A DNA stretch of 64,000 nucleotides from Patescibacteria group bacterium. Its GTDB lineage: Bacteria; Patescibacteria; Paceibacteria; UBA9973; UBA2103. Below are positions 42,935 through 51,355 of this stretch, in pieces. The position numbers and the translations under genes were made by a program. The stretch lies in the NCBI GenBank assembly GCA_004322365.1, contig SCTS01000006.1:186001-250000 (forward strand), in the 5' to 3' direction. The notes beneath the pieces were generated by a model. The model saw nothing but the letters and a program-made list of their open reading frames with translations, searched no databases and was not told where the DNA came from. The first letter of the stretch is position 1. Every line of letters starts with the position of its first letter.

Positions 42935-43564
42935 TTATGTACCGACGATTACTGAGAAAAGGGTCTGCACAAAGCCCGAAAGGTACGGCCATAGTAGGTA
43001 TATAGCAACAAGACTGACCATAATGAGGCCGAATGGGCCAAGCGCATACATTGAGGTTTCAAGGCGTCCGTAGGCAAGAGCGAGCTTGCTTGGAAGGATA
43101 GAACGAAGGACTTTTGAGCCATCGAGAGGGGGTATTGGAATGAGATTATAGATTGCCAGCACGAGGTTGGCATATACCACCGTTACACATACACCGAGAA
43201 ATGCCCCTGAAAGTCCTAAAGACCCAGAAAAACGCAAAATAAGGCCAAATATAAGGGCAATAAGGATGTTGGTGAGCGGACCTGCTACTCCGACCATCGC
43301 CTCTCCCCATCGCTGATTCTTTAAATTGTAAGGATTATACGGAACAGGCTTTGCCCAGCCGATTAAAAAAGATGAGCCTGTTAAGGCAAGTATGCCCGGA
43401 ATGAGAATAGAGCCTACTGGATCTATGTGGGGCAATGGGTTTAGGGTCAATCTCCCTGCATAGCGCGCCGTTGGGTCACCGAGCCAGTTTGCCGCAAAAC
43501 CGTGCGCAATCTCATGAAGAATAATTGAGAAAATAACTATAACGATGCCGATGAGGAATTCCAT
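42935..43564 (-). CDS. site-2 protease family zinc metalloprotease (M50)
   Basis: An intramembrane metalloprotease of 209 aa. The zinc motif HEIAHGFAANWLGD (HExxH) lies near residues 17-21 in the first helix and the second motif NLIPIPPLDGSK is near 150 (third ligand Asp). Four to six hydrophobic segments, no PDZ domain. This short Rip-like form is common in reduced genomes. Substrate unknown. A TACACT lies 7 nt before the ATG. It is divergent from rlmB. Confidence 0.92.
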   Translation of the reverse strand: MEFLIGIVIVIFSIILHEIAHGFAANWLGDPTARYAGRLTLNPLPHIDPVGSILIPGILALTGSSFLIGWAKPVPYNPYNLKNQRWGEAMVGVAGPLTNILIALIFGLILRFSGSLGLSGAFLGVCVTVVYANLVLAIYNLIPIPPLDGSKVLRSILPSKLALAYGRLETSMYALGPFGLIMVSLVAIYLLWPYLSGFVQTLFSVIVGT

Positions 43565-43571
43565 AGAGAGT

Positions 43572-43577
43572 AGTGTA
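43572..43577 (-). promoter_or_regulatory. -10-like TACACT of the site-2 protease gene
   Basis: TACACT ends 7 nt before the ATG on the minus strand. Confidence 0.45.
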
Positions 43578-43579
43578 TC

Positions 43580-43607
43580 AGGTTACAGCTTTCAGGTGCC
43601 AGAGTTT
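43580..43607 (+). repeat. heptad array between site-2 protease and rlmB
   Basis: AG-type units AGGTTAC, AGCTTTC, AGGTGCC, AGAGTTT in the divergent promoter region. Confidence 0.6.
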
Positions 43608-43640
43608 AATCCAAGCCGAGACCTGGAAGCTCTTCGATGC

Positions 43641-43646
43641 TACACT
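43641..43646 (+). promoter_or_regulatory. -10-like TACACT of rlmB-like gene
   Basis: TACACT ends 6 nt before the chosen ATG at 43653. Confidence 0.5.
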
Positions 43647-43652
43647 CGCACT

Positions 43653-44393
43653 ATGCAACGAGAGAAAGTCTATATATATGGGAAGCATGCGGTCGCTGAA
43701 GCGGTCGAGCACGCTACACATGTGGTTAAGAAAGTATTCCTTTCCCCCGTCTTTGATGATGAGAAAATAAAAAATCTCTTGGAGAAGAAAAAAATAACCA
43801 TCGCCACACTCAAAGGGAGCGACATGGTTGGAAATGATGCGGTTCACCAAGGTATTGTCGCAATTATCGACACTGAAGCGCTCTTGGTTCCTTTTGAAAC
43901 TTTCATACAAACTCTCAACATTTCTAAAAAGCCGGCATTGGTACTTCTAGGAGAATTGCAGGATCCACACAATGTCGGCGCAATCATCCGCTCAGCGGCA
44001 GCAATGGGACTTTCCGCCGTCTTAATCCCTGAACACCGAAACGCACCAATAACAGGAGCGGTTGTAAAAACATCAGCAGGTATGGCGTTTCGTATTCCTC
44101 TCGTCACTATTGGTAACGTGAACCAAACTATTCGTCTTCTGAAAGACAAGGGATTTTGGACATACGGCCTTGCAGGTAAAGGCGCACAATCCCTCATTGA
44201 TGAATCTTTCAGCGAACCATCGCTATTTATTGTAGGCAACGAAGGGAAAGGTATCCGCGAAAAAACCGAAGAACTGTGCGATATTTTGCTTCGCATTCCT
44301 GTACATCCACGCACTGAATCACTCAATGCTGCCGCTTCCGCCGCAATTGTATTTTATGAATGGAGCCGCGGACATCAAGGCGCTCTCAAATAA
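43653..44393 (+). CDS. rlmB: TrmH/SpoU family RNA 2-prime-O-methyltransferase, RlmB type
   Basis: The 246-aa product has the SPOUT fold motifs LGELQDPHNVGAIIRSAAAMG, FIVGNEGKGI and the third motif with ESLNAAASAAIVFYEW, plus an N-terminal L30e-like substrate-binding part (YIYGKHAVAEAVEHATHVVK). It should methylate a ribose in rRNA (G2251 of 23S if RlmB). The upstream 36 codons open in frame are not conserved in type, and the -10-like TACACT ends 6 nt before this Met. Confidence 0.88.
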   Translation: MQREKVYIYGKHAVAEAVEHATHVVKKVFLSPVFDDEKIKNLLEKKKITIATLKGSDMVGNDAVHQGIVAIIDTEALLVPFETFIQTLNISKKPALVLLGELQDPHNVGAIIRSAAAMGLSAVLIPEHRNAPITGAVVKTSAGMAFRIPLVTIGNVNQTIRLLKDKGFWTYGLAGKGAQSLIDESFSEPSLFIVGNEGKGIREKTEELCDILLRIPVHPRTESLNAAASAAIVFYEWSRGHQGALK

Positions 44394-44412
44394 AAGATTA
44401 GAGTTCCAAATT

Positions 44413-44447
44413 TAAAGCTGAAAGCTAACACCTGAAAGCTGGAAGCT
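44413..44447 (+). repeat. heptad array before the SAM methyltransferase gene
   Basis: AAAGCT, GAAAGCT, AACACCT, GAAAGCT, GGAAGCT at exact 7-nt steps; the ATG follows 11 nt later. Confidence 0.8.
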
Positions 44448-44458
44448 ACCCCCATCTC

Positions 44459-45175
44459 ATGAGCCGACAAAACAATTTCTGGAATAAAGAATACGGTAAA
44501 TCAGACCGCACTGGTGGAGCAAACCCTCATCTTGCACTCTCTGTCGAACCATCTGAAGACTTGGAAAAGTTCGGGCGATTCTTGATGCGCGAATATGGAA
44601 AAAAATTCCTTAATGTAACTGCGCAAGCACTTGATATTGGATGCGGTAACGGACGCAACCTCATATATCTTGCAAACACATTTGGCATGCGTGGCGTCGG
44701 GTACGATCTTTCAGAAGTAGCAATTACTGTTGCCAAAAAAGCGGGAGAAGGTTTGCCTCTCAAATTTTTTGTGCAAGACATGGAAAAACCAATTCCCTTG
44801 CCGGATGCGTCAGTCACTATTGCGCTCGACATGATGAGCTCGCATGTTTTGAAGACTGCCGAGCGTGAACAACTCCGAAGCGAAATTCTTCGTGTCTTAA
44901 AACCAGGTGGGTGGCTTTTCTTTAAGTCGTTCCTTCTTGATGACGATTCTCATGCCAAGCGCCTACTCCGTGAAAGCCCAGGAGATGAAGTGGGGATGTA
45001 TATTCATCCAGAAATTCATACCGCCGAGTATGTGTGGACAGAAGAAGCCCTGCGCGAGTTCTTCGAGCCCTATTTCACTATCCACAAAATCGAAAAATCC
45101 TTCAAACACAAGCACGCTGACGGCTCCGCATGGAAACGCCGAACTATCGTTGCATATCTTGAGAAGAGCAACTAG
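44459..45175 (+). CDS. class I SAM-dependent methyltransferase
   Basis: The 238-aa product has the SAM-binding motif ALDIGCGNGRNLIYLANTFG near residue 56, VGYDLSEVAI, and motif IV region VTIALDMMSSHVLK, then LRVLKPGGWLFFKSF. Resembles TehB/UbiE-like soluble methyltransferases. The substrate cannot be told. The gene follows rlmB by 65 nt with a heptad array in between. Confidence 0.85.
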   Translation: MSRQNNFWNKEYGKSDRTGGANPHLALSVEPSEDLEKFGRFLMREYGKKFLNVTAQALDIGCGNGRNLIYLANTFGMRGVGYDLSEVAITVAKKAGEGLPLKFFVQDMEKPIPLPDASVTIALDMMSSHVLKTAEREQLRSEILRVLKPGGWLFFKSFLLDDDSHAKRLLRESPGDEVGMYIHPEIHTAEYVWTEEALREFFEPYFTIHKIEKSFKHKHADGSAWKRRTIVAYLEKSN

Positions 45176-45228
45176 CTAATCAGCACTCTATAAATCCTAA
45201 GCGTGGGATTTACTTTTCATTTTTAGGA

Positions 45229-45237
45229 TGGTATCCT
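45229..45237 (+). promoter_or_regulatory. extended -10 of rpmB inside a small palindrome
   Basis: TGG-TATCCT ends 9 nt before the rpmB ATG. The element overlaps TTTAGGAT GG TATCC..TAAA, a near-palindrome that could be an operator. Confidence 0.45.
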
Positions 45238-45246
45238 CTAAAAACT

Positions 45247-45489
45247 ATGGCTAAGGCATGCGCTGTAACAGGTAAATCATCTCTCGTTGGAGGGAGATAT
45301 TCAAATCGCACTCGTGCGACGCAGTACAACCCATGCGGTAAGGTACGCCGCAAGGCAAACCTACAAAAGCACAAAATCTTTGTGCCTGAGCTTAATAAGC
45401 ATATTTCGCTTCTTCTTTCAGCTCGTGCTGTAAAGACTATTGCGAAGCGTGGTGCTTTTAAGACCCTCAAGAAAGCTAATATTATTTAA
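45247..45489 (+). CDS. rpmB: 50S ribosomal protein bL28
   Basis: bL28 sits near the E site of the large subunit. The 80-aa product begins MAKACAVTGKSSLVGGRYSN and ends with SARAVKTIAKRGAFKTLKKA, both typical. No zinc CxxC pair. A stand-alone gene with its own promoter. Confidence 0.93.
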   Translation: MAKACAVTGKSSLVGGRYSNRTRATQYNPCGKVRRKANLQKHKIFVPELNKHISLLLSARAVKTIAKRGAFKTLKKANII

Positions 45490-45549
45490 CCGCTCTTTAA
45501 GGTAGACGGTACGCCGTTTACGTTAGGGAGTTTTTTTATTGTGAAATAT

Positions 45550-45711
45550 ATGTCAGAAAAAAGATTTCCACCAACTAAGGGCAACAGCGGACGCTCATTC
45601 CACGAAGAGTCGAAAACTCGACAATGCTTAAGCATTGATTGTTTAAAAGATGTTCCTCTGTATGTGCTCATGTTTACAGGTGGCACATGCCTTGGGTGCA
45701 GAACGGCTTAG
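45550..45711 (+). CDS. 53-aa Cys-containing micro-protein
   Basis: The ORF encodes MSEKRFPPTKGNSGRSFHEE, then QCLSIDC and GGTCLGC near the end. The CxxxxC and CxxC pairs could bind zinc. It lies 60 nt after rpmB, and its stop overlaps the stop of the convergent ComEC MBL gene by 4 nt. A GTG start 3 codons earlier is possible. No known family. Confidence 0.4.
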   Translation: MSEKRFPPTKGNSGRSFHEESKTRQCLSIDCLKDVPLYVLMFTGGTCLGCRTA

Positions 45712-46544
45712 TTATCTAAAGCGCTTACTCTCAGACCGTCTGATACAAAAGTGACCCTGCCGTCCTTGCAGGTATCGAAGATAGAAATACTGAGGCTCTG
45801 AAATAAATCTACAACCTGAGGTGCTGGGTGTCCGTACTTGTTATCGCATCCACGAGAGAAGACTCCGTATGTGGGATTAACTGCTTTCACAAATTCAGGT
45901 GCACTGGAATTTTTTGAGCCATGGTGCCCCGCTTTCAGTACGGTGCTCTGAAGATTTTTCCCGTCAATAGAAACTAAATATTTTTCAATTACCTGTGGAG
46001 AATCCCCGTTGAGTAGAAACGATGTGTTTCCATATACAACGCGCATCACTATTGAGCCCGTATTTGTTTCAATATTGGGTACATCCCTGTCTGGAAAAAG
46101 AATATCCGCATACGCACCGCCACCAAGATCAAGACGCATACCACGCCTAGCAATAATTTTTTTCACTCCTGATTTTTGTACTGCCAGAACGGTAGCCTTC
46201 GTTGCTTTCGTATCGTTCGGAATGCCCGGCTCCAAAAATGTTCCGACCTGATATCGTTCAAATACATCAGGGATGCCTCCAAGATGATCTTGGTCTGGGT
46301 GTGTCTCAACTACCGCATCAATGGAGCGGTCAAAAAGAGGCATCACACTCCCAAGCTCCCGAAGCACTGACTTGTCTGGTGGTCCCGCATCGATAAGCAT
46401 TTGTATCCCCGTAGGCCCTTCTATAAAAATAGAATCTCCTTGTCCTATATTTAAGAACGAAACCTTGAGCCCCTGAGGAACGGGAATCGTCCATACAAAA
46501 ATATTCCCAAAAATAAGTAGACCGATAAGAAAAACGCGTCCCAT
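45708..46544 (-). CDS. ComEC C-terminal metallo-beta-lactamase domain as a separate protein
   Basis: The 278-aa product has one N-terminal membrane helix and a metallo-beta-lactamase fold with VSFLNIGQGDSIFIEGP, ETHPDQDHLGGIPDVF and LKAGHHGSKNSSAPEF, matching the domain fused to the C-terminus of ComEC in other bacteria. It probably cuts the non-transported DNA strand during uptake. The channel half is encoded at 47400-48788. A GTG start 2 codons up is possible. Confidence 0.88.
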   Translation of the reverse strand: MGRVFLIGLLIFGNIFVWTIPVPQGLKVSFLNIGQGDSIFIEGPTGIQMLIDAGPPDKSVLRELGSVMPLFDRSIDAVVETHPDQDHLGGIPDVFERYQVGTFLEPGIPNDTKATKATVLAVQKSGVKKIIARRGMRLDLGGGAYADILFPDRDVPNIETNTGSIVMRVVYGNTSFLLNGDSPQVIEKYLVSIDGKNLQSTVLKAGHHGSKNSSAPEFVKAVNPTYGVFSRGCDNKYGHPAPQVVDLFQSLSISIFDTCKDGRVTFVSDGLRVSALDN

Positions 46545-46594
46545 GCCCACAATGATATACTGCCACCGGAGCTAAAATAGCCATTCAGAAAATG

Positions 46595-46636
46595 TTTCAC
46601 TAAACACTAACCACTAAACCCTCTCCCCTCATTCAT
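46595..46636 (+). repeat. heptad array directly before the superoxide dismutase start
   Basis: TTTCACT, AAACACT, AACCACT, AAACCCT, CTCCCCT, CATTCAT, then the ATG at 46637, all in one 7-nt register. Confidence 0.85.
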
Positions 46637-47209
46637 ATGTACACTGCAAAAAAATTCACCTTCGGAAATTTGGACGGTATTTCACCCAAACAACTTGAAG
46701 TACACATCAAGCTCTATGAGGGATATGTAAAATTCCTAAACACCCTTGAGGAAACTGTTGCCGATTTAAAAAAAGACTCTGAAAAAAACGCGTATGCCCT
46801 TGCTGAAGTTACGCGTCGCATCGGTTTTGAATGGAACGGTATGCGCATGCATGAGCACTACTTCTCACAGTGGGAAGGCACACCTTCTCCTATTGGCGGA
46901 GCACTTAGAGATGCACTAGCAGTGCAATACAGCAGTTACGAAAAATGGGAAAATGAATTTAAAGCAGTCGGAATGATGCGCGGTATTGGCTGGGCAATGC
47001 TTTCCTATGATGCAACAACCAAAAACTTCCTTACTCACTTTGTTGCTGACCACGAGTTGGGGCAACTCAATGACACAAAGACAATTTTAGCTCTCGATAT
47101 GTGGGAACACGCCTACATGGTGGACTACACTCCAGCCGAGAAGAAACAATATATAGAAGCGTTTTTTAAGAATTTGAATGGCAAATTGACTGAGTCGCGT
47201 TTCGAATGA
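46637..47209 (+). CDS. Fe/Mn superoxide dismutase
   Basis: This gene encodes a 190-aa superoxide dismutase expected to protect against oxygen radicals. Ligand positions fit the Fe/Mn family: His in LEVHIKLYEGYV, His in GMRMHEHYF, Asp and His in LALDMWEHAYMVDY. The Gly/Trp-rich RGIGWAMLSYD is also standard. Metal type is not decidable. It has a 42-nt heptad array as upstream region instead of an SD. Confidence 0.9.
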   Translation: MYTAKKFTFGNLDGISPKQLEVHIKLYEGYVKFLNTLEETVADLKKDSEKNAYALAEVTRRIGFEWNGMRMHEHYFSQWEGTPSPIGGALRDALAVQYSSYEKWENEFKAVGMMRGIGWAMLSYDATTKNFLTHFVADHELGQLNDTKTILALDMWEHAYMVDYTPAEKKQYIEAFFKNLNGKLTESRFE

Positions 47210-47221
47210 TAGATTGTATTA

Positions 47222-47392
47222 ATGGTAGAAAGAGCTCCTAAAGTACCAAAGCCTGTGAGAGAGGCACCACCTTCAGCATTTGATCGAGGTAACCTCCATG
47301 GGGGAGATAGCGGCTGGGGACTTTTTTCACAAAGCTACAATCGGCGCACCCAGCCTCCTGCCAAAAAACCTGAAAATAAAGAACCTGATTAA
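47222..47392 (+). CDS. 56-aa Pro-rich small protein
   Basis: The ORF starts 12 nt after the dismutase stop and encodes MVERAPKVPKPVREAPPSAF, then DRGNLHGGDSGWGLFSQSYN and a Lys/Pro-rich end. Probably disordered. It stops just before a terminator, consistent with the last gene of a two-gene unit. Unknown function. Confidence 0.55.
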   Translation: MVERAPKVPKPVREAPPSAFDRGNLHGGDSGWGLFSQSYNRRTQPPAKKPENKEPD

Positions 47393-47418
47393 AAGCCCCT
47401 TAAGGGGCTTTTGTTTTT
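47391..47418 (+). terminator. bidirectional terminator between the 56-aa gene and comEC
   Basis: AAAAGCCCC TTAA GGGGCTTTTGTTTTT. The stop of comEC (minus strand) lies inside it. Confidence 0.85.
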
Positions 47419-48788
47419 GTAATCAAAGGATAATTTTTTCTGAAACGGAACACTAGCAAGCCTACCGCTCCATACAAAAACCCGAGCATCATCAAAAGTG
47501 GCCACATCCACTCTCGTGGGATAGGAAGAGAGGCAAACGGTAGTGACCCAAAAAACGTTGCAACAGAAATAATATAAGAAAGGACCCCGTACGCAAAGAT
47601 ACTTAATGGAAAAGCTAGTACGGGTGAAATAAGTGCGGTAATCGATGCAAAGAAACCAACAAACATTGCCACAGGAACTGCAGGTAAGACGAGAACATTT
47701 GCAGGAAGAAATACTAGAGAGACTGCGCCGACAGAAAATATAAGAAGTGGCAACACAGTCACCTGCGTTGCAAGGGTAGTTGAAACAATTTCACGAAACG
47801 GAAAATATTTGAAGTCAGGGATACATGTGAGACGGTTCGCAATTTTTTCAGAAAATAATATAAGTCCGAGCGTTGCAAGAATAGAGAGCTGAAACGAAAG
47901 ATCATACAGAACAATGTATGGATTCCAGAGAGCCATCACTGCAGCCGCAATGGCAAGCATACGAAGCGCTGCCTTTGGCCGATGCAACACAGTGGCAACC
48001 ATCATTAAAAGCGCCATGATGAGTGCGCGAATAGTTGTTTCAGATCCGCCAGTCATCACCGCGAAACCAACAACAAAAAGTGCAGAGAAGCTGTATGCAA
48101 CTTTGCGTGAAAACATTTTTAGGAAAACAAAAGAGATCCACTGAATCACGAGTGCAACGTTGTAGCCAGAGAGAACAATGATGTGCACCACACCAGCATT
48201 CCTAAATGCTCCTGTTATTTTTTCTCCAAGCGATTGTTTTTCACCAAGAAGTAGCCCTGCAAGAAGTGCTGACTCAGGTTCTGGAACCGCACACTCGATA
48301 CCTTTGATAAATACATGTTTAATAGATAGGAGTCCTGCGACAATTGGATTTCCTCTTCCTTCTTCTAGTTTCGTAACCTGCGGAAATGAGATTGTGTAGA
48401 GAATGCTATGCGCACGAAGATACTTTGGATAATTAAATGTTCGTCCTGAATCAGTTTCAAATAACTCTGGTTTTTTAAATTTTCCTTTCGCACTAATGCG
48501 ATCCCCAAAGACGGCGGTCTCAAACGAATCTGCAAAAAGAAGCACACGCACTTTTTCTGAAATAGAAATACCATTCAACTTTTGAACCTCTACTGTGAGA
48601 TGTATGGTGCGTTCGCGCTGATCAGGGTCTCTCACTACAACACCTTCAATAACAACGCTAGTACCAACTGCATCTTCAAAAAGCGGATAGAGTTTTTCAG
48701 GAACAAGAACTGAATACACTCCTGCACCAATAACAGCTCCAATACAGAGTATCGGAATGATGTAGCGCAGTAGCCAATCGGCGAACAT
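47400..48788 (-). CDS. comEC: ComEC/Rec2 DNA uptake channel, N-terminal and competence domains
   Basis: The 462-aa membrane protein should form the channel that brings single-stranded DNA into the cell. It has an N-terminal anchor, an OB-like extracytoplasmic domain (VVIEGVVVRDPDQRERTIHL) and the competence domain with ALLAGLLLGEKQSLGEKITG and GVVHIIVLSGYNVALVIQW, followed by about seven helices. The usual C-terminal MBL domain is absent and encoded separately at 45708-46544. It overlaps nothing and is 2 nt from rnhA. Confidence 0.9.
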   Translation of the reverse strand: MFADWLLRYIIPILCIGAVIGAGVYSVLVPEKLYPLFEDAVGTSVVIEGVVVRDPDQRERTIHLTVEVQKLNGISISEKVRVLLFADSFETAVFGDRISAKGKFKKPELFETDSGRTFNYPKYLRAHSILYTISFPQVTKLEEGRGNPIVAGLLSIKHVFIKGIECAVPEPESALLAGLLLGEKQSLGEKITGAFRNAGVVHIIVLSGYNVALVIQWISFVFLKMFSRKVAYSFSALFVVGFAVMTGGSETTIRALIMALLMMVATVLHRPKAALRMLAIAAAVMALWNPYIVLYDLSFQLSILATLGLILFSEKIANRLTCIPDFKYFPFREIVSTTLATQVTVLPLLIFSVGAVSLVFLPANVLVLPAVPVAMFVGFFASITALISPVLAFPLSIFAYGVLSYIISVATFFGSLPFASLPIPREWMWPLLMMLGFLYGAVGLLVFRFRKNYPLITKTKAP

Positions 48789-48790
48789 GT

Positions 48791-49210
48791 TTAAAATCCT
48801 CGATCCATTGCTTCGTTTGCCAGTTGGTCCGCTTCGCTGTTTTCTTCGCGCGGTATATGCATAAATTTTATTTGAGGAAATGATTCTGCAATGAGCACAC
48901 GCACCTTTGTATACTGCTCTTTTAATACTGGGTGTTTGACTTTGTACTCCCCTTTCATTTGTCGGACAATTAATTCGGAATCCATGCGCACCACAACCCC
49001 ATGTGGCACAGGGCTCCCAAATGAATCGACTGTCGCCCGAAGTGCCAAAATGAGTGCTTCATATTCTGCCCAATTATTAGTACGCACTCCCAAGAATGCT
49101 GAGATGCTTGCCGCATTCTTTCCTTTCAAATCTTTCACCACCGCACCAGCACCCGATGGCCCTGGATTTCCTCGTGAGCCTCCATCGGTATAAATAATTA
49201 TGTGCGACAT
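48791..49210 (-). CDS. rnhA: ribonuclease HI
   Basis: RNase HI cuts RNA in RNA-DNA hybrids. The 139-aa product has the catalytic Asp in IIIYTDGGSRGNPGPSGAGA, Glu in NWAEYEALILAL, Asp in VVRMDSELIVRQMKGEYKV and Asp in REENSEADQLANEAMD. Lacks the basic handle extension. A TACAAT lies 6 nt before the ATG. Cotranscribed with comEC. Confidence 0.95.
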   Translation of the reverse strand: MSHIIIYTDGGSRGNPGPSGAGAVVKDLKGKNAASISAFLGVRTNNWAEYEALILALRATVDSFGSPVPHGVVVRMDSELIVRQMKGEYKVKHPVLKEQYTKVRVLIAESFPQIKFMHIPREENSEADQLANEAMDRGF

Positions 49211-49216
49211 TTGGGT

Positions 49217-49222
49217 ATTGTA
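49217..49222 (-). promoter_or_regulatory. -10-like TACAAT of rnhA
   Basis: TACAAT ends 6 nt before the rnhA ATG on the minus strand. Confidence 0.5.
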
Positions 49223-49260
49223 TCGTATACCTCAATCAAAACTTCTACAGACAGCGTACG

Positions 49261-50922
49261 CTAAACAACTACATTCTCTATCCGTAGTCGCAACTCCTTC
49301 CTACCTGCGAAGTAAGAGCGTTCCACAGAGGCTTCAATGGTGCAGACATCGCCAACCGAAAGAAGTTCAAGTTTCTCCTTAAAAAGAGAGCGTGGAACGA
49401 AAAAGACTATTGCATCCGCCTTGCGTCCTGAGTCGTCAGCGAGAGTAAGTCTGATATGTTCTTTTGCTTTACCAAAATAATTAATGCCAGCAATTGAAAC
49501 ATTGTGAAATCTAAAAAATGGCTTGGGATTCTCCATTCCGAAAGGACCAAGGGAACGGAGTGCATCGAACGCAACATCATTTACTTCGGCTAGGGTGAGC
49601 GAACTTTCAACTATTCCTTTATTCCTGCCACCCGAATCTATCTCCCCACCTCCTTTTGTTGTAATCAACTCAAGCGCTTGTTGAAGCTTTAATGGTAGGT
49701 CATGAATTTTTTCAGGAGAAACAGAAAATCCGCCCGCAAGTTCGTGCCCACCAAAATCCAAAAACGCATCTTTGGCTTCCACCATTAACGAAACAATGTT
49801 CACGCTACCGTTTGATCGGCATGAGCCTTTTATCAAACCGCCATCCATTCCCCACAAACACACCGTGCGTTGATATGTCTCAACAACACTCGTTGCCGCG
49901 ATACCTAAAAGCGATGGGCGCCACGATTGGCTCCCCATCACAATGACCGAGTCCGATGTAGGTGTCATTTCCATGCGCTTCTTTACATCTTTTGCTACAC
50001 GCATGCCTTCAATTTTTCGCTCTTGGTTTAATTGCACCAACTCTTTTGCAATTTCGCGTGCTCGCACCTCTGACTCGGTAGTTAACAATTCAAAAGAAAG
50101 CTTTGGGCTTTTCATACGCGATGCCGCATTTATTTTTGGCGCAATTGAAAAAGCTATGTCATCTTCTGCGACAGCCATAAGCGGTATGCGCTCAGCTTCA
50201 AGTAATGCTTTGAGTCCAGGGCGTCTTCCTTTTCTAAGAACGGTGAGTCCAAATTTTACGAGCGTTCGATTTTCTCCAGTTAGCGGAACCATGTCGGCAA
50301 CTGTTGCAACAGCCACTAAATCTAAAAGCCATTTCTCCGAGCCTTCCGGAATATCAAACGAACCTTTTTGAATAAGTGCCTCTACTAACTTAAATGCAAC
50401 ACCGGTACCACAAAGTCCTTTGAACGGATACACATCGTCCGATTGATGTGCATTGATAACTGCAAGCGCTGGGGGAAGAACTGCCTGCGGGAGATGGTGA
50501 TCAGTAATAATTGTTTCAATGCCGAGAGTGCTTGCATGTGCCACCTCTACAACATCAGTGATTCCACAATCAACAGTAACAATGAGTGAGACACCTTTTT
50601 CTTTCAGAGAATCAATACCAGAAATATTCAAACCATACCCTTCGCTTCGCTCGGGCACATAGGTTTCCACTTCATATCCAATACGACGAAAAAAATCAAA
50701 TAAGAGTGCGCCTCCAGGAATACCATCGCAATCGTAGTCATGCCACACACAAATCTTTTCTTCATTTTTTATTGCCTCAAGAATGCGAGCTACTGCAACA
50801 TCCATTCCCTTCAAAAGAAACGGATCATGGCGGGCATCGTAGAGAGGGTTCAAGAACAATTCTTTGTCTGTAATTTTCCTATTCTCCAATATTCGCTCTA
50901 CAAGAGGGTGCAAGATACTCAT
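49261..50922 (-). CDS. recJ: single-strand DNA exonuclease RecJ
   Basis: RecJ degrades single-stranded DNA 5 prime to 3 prime in repair. The 553-aa product has the DHH motifs VWHDYDCDGIPGGALLFDF, LIVTVDCGIT and TIITDHHLPQ, the DHHA1 part with LDFGGHELAGGFSVSPEK, and a C-terminal OB domain. Standard length. Promoter TACCAT 8 nt before ATG, back to back with the HIT gene. Confidence 0.96.
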   Translation of the reverse strand: MSILHPLVERILENRKITDKELFLNPLYDARHDPFLLKGMDVAVARILEAIKNEEKICVWHDYDCDGIPGGALLFDFFRRIGYEVETYVPERSEGYGLNISGIDSLKEKGVSLIVTVDCGITDVVEVAHASTLGIETIITDHHLPQAVLPPALAVINAHQSDDVYPFKGLCGTGVAFKLVEALIQKGSFDIPEGSEKWLLDLVAVATVADMVPLTGENRTLVKFGLTVLRKGRRPGLKALLEAERIPLMAVAEDDIAFSIAPKINAASRMKSPKLSFELLTTESEVRAREIAKELVQLNQERKIEGMRVAKDVKKRMEMTPTSDSVIVMGSQSWRPSLLGIAATSVVETYQRTVCLWGMDGGLIKGSCRSNGSVNIVSLMVEAKDAFLDFGGHELAGGFSVSPEKIHDLPLKLQQALELITTKGGGEIDSGGRNKGIVESSLTLAEVNDVAFDALRSLGPFGMENPKPFFRFHNVSIAGINYFGKAKEHIRLTLADDSGRKADAIVFFVPRSLFKEKLELLSVGDVCTIEASVERSYFAGRKELRLRIENVVV

Positions 50923-50930
50923 TACAAGCT

Positions 50931-50940
50931 ATGGTAGCAT
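50931..50940. promoter_or_regulatory. overlapping divergent -10 elements of recJ and HIT genes
   Basis: Minus-strand TACCAT (50931-50936) ends 8 nt before recJ. Plus-strand TAGCAT (50935-50940) ends 7 nt before the HIT ATG at 50948. Only 25 nt separate the two divergent start codons. Confidence 0.4.
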
Positions 50941-50947
50941 TTCCGCT

Positions 50948-51355
50948 ATGGATGATCTTTTCTTGAAAATTGTACGGCGAGAAATACCCGCAGAAATAGT
51001 CTATGAGGACGAAAAAACATTCGCATTTTTAGACATCCGACCCAACAATCACGGACATACGCTCGTCATTCCTAAAGAACGGTACAGAAATATCTTAGAC
51101 ATACCAGAAGACCTCTGGCTCGCGGTTATGAAAACCGTACACATGCTTGCACCAGTTATAAAAAAAGCAGTTGGAGCAGATGGCATTAACATTGCAATGA
51201 ATAACGAACCCGCTGCACATCAGCTCGTCTTTCATGCGCACGTGCACATCATTCCCCGCTTTGAGGGCGACCAGTACCAGCCATGGACCGGCACTCCTTA
51301 TAAAGAAGGTGAAGCAAAAATGATTGCAGAAAAAATACGGGGTTCTTTGAGTTAA
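50948..51355 (+). CDS. HIT family nucleotide-binding protein
   Basis: The 135-aa product is a histidine triad hydrolase of the HinT type, acting on AMP-linked compounds. It begins MDDLFLKIVRREIPAEIVYE and has the catalytic HIT motif HQLVFHAHVHIIPRF. The frame is open 28 codons further up into recJ, but this Met is the family start. Its stop overlaps pgk (convergent) by 4 nt. Confidence 0.93.
   Translation: MDDLFLKIVRREIPAEIVYEDEKTFAFLDIRPNNHGHTLVIPKERYRNILDIPEDLWLAVMKTVHMLAPVIKKAVGADGINIAMNNEPAAHQLVFHAHVHIIPRFEGDQYQPWTGTPYKEGEAKMIAEKIRGSLS

Noticed and set aside
45486..45686. 66-aa minus-strand ORF after rpmB
   Set aside because: It overlaps the plus-strand 53-aa ORF with a better Cys pattern and has no start context. 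Neither is strongly supported.
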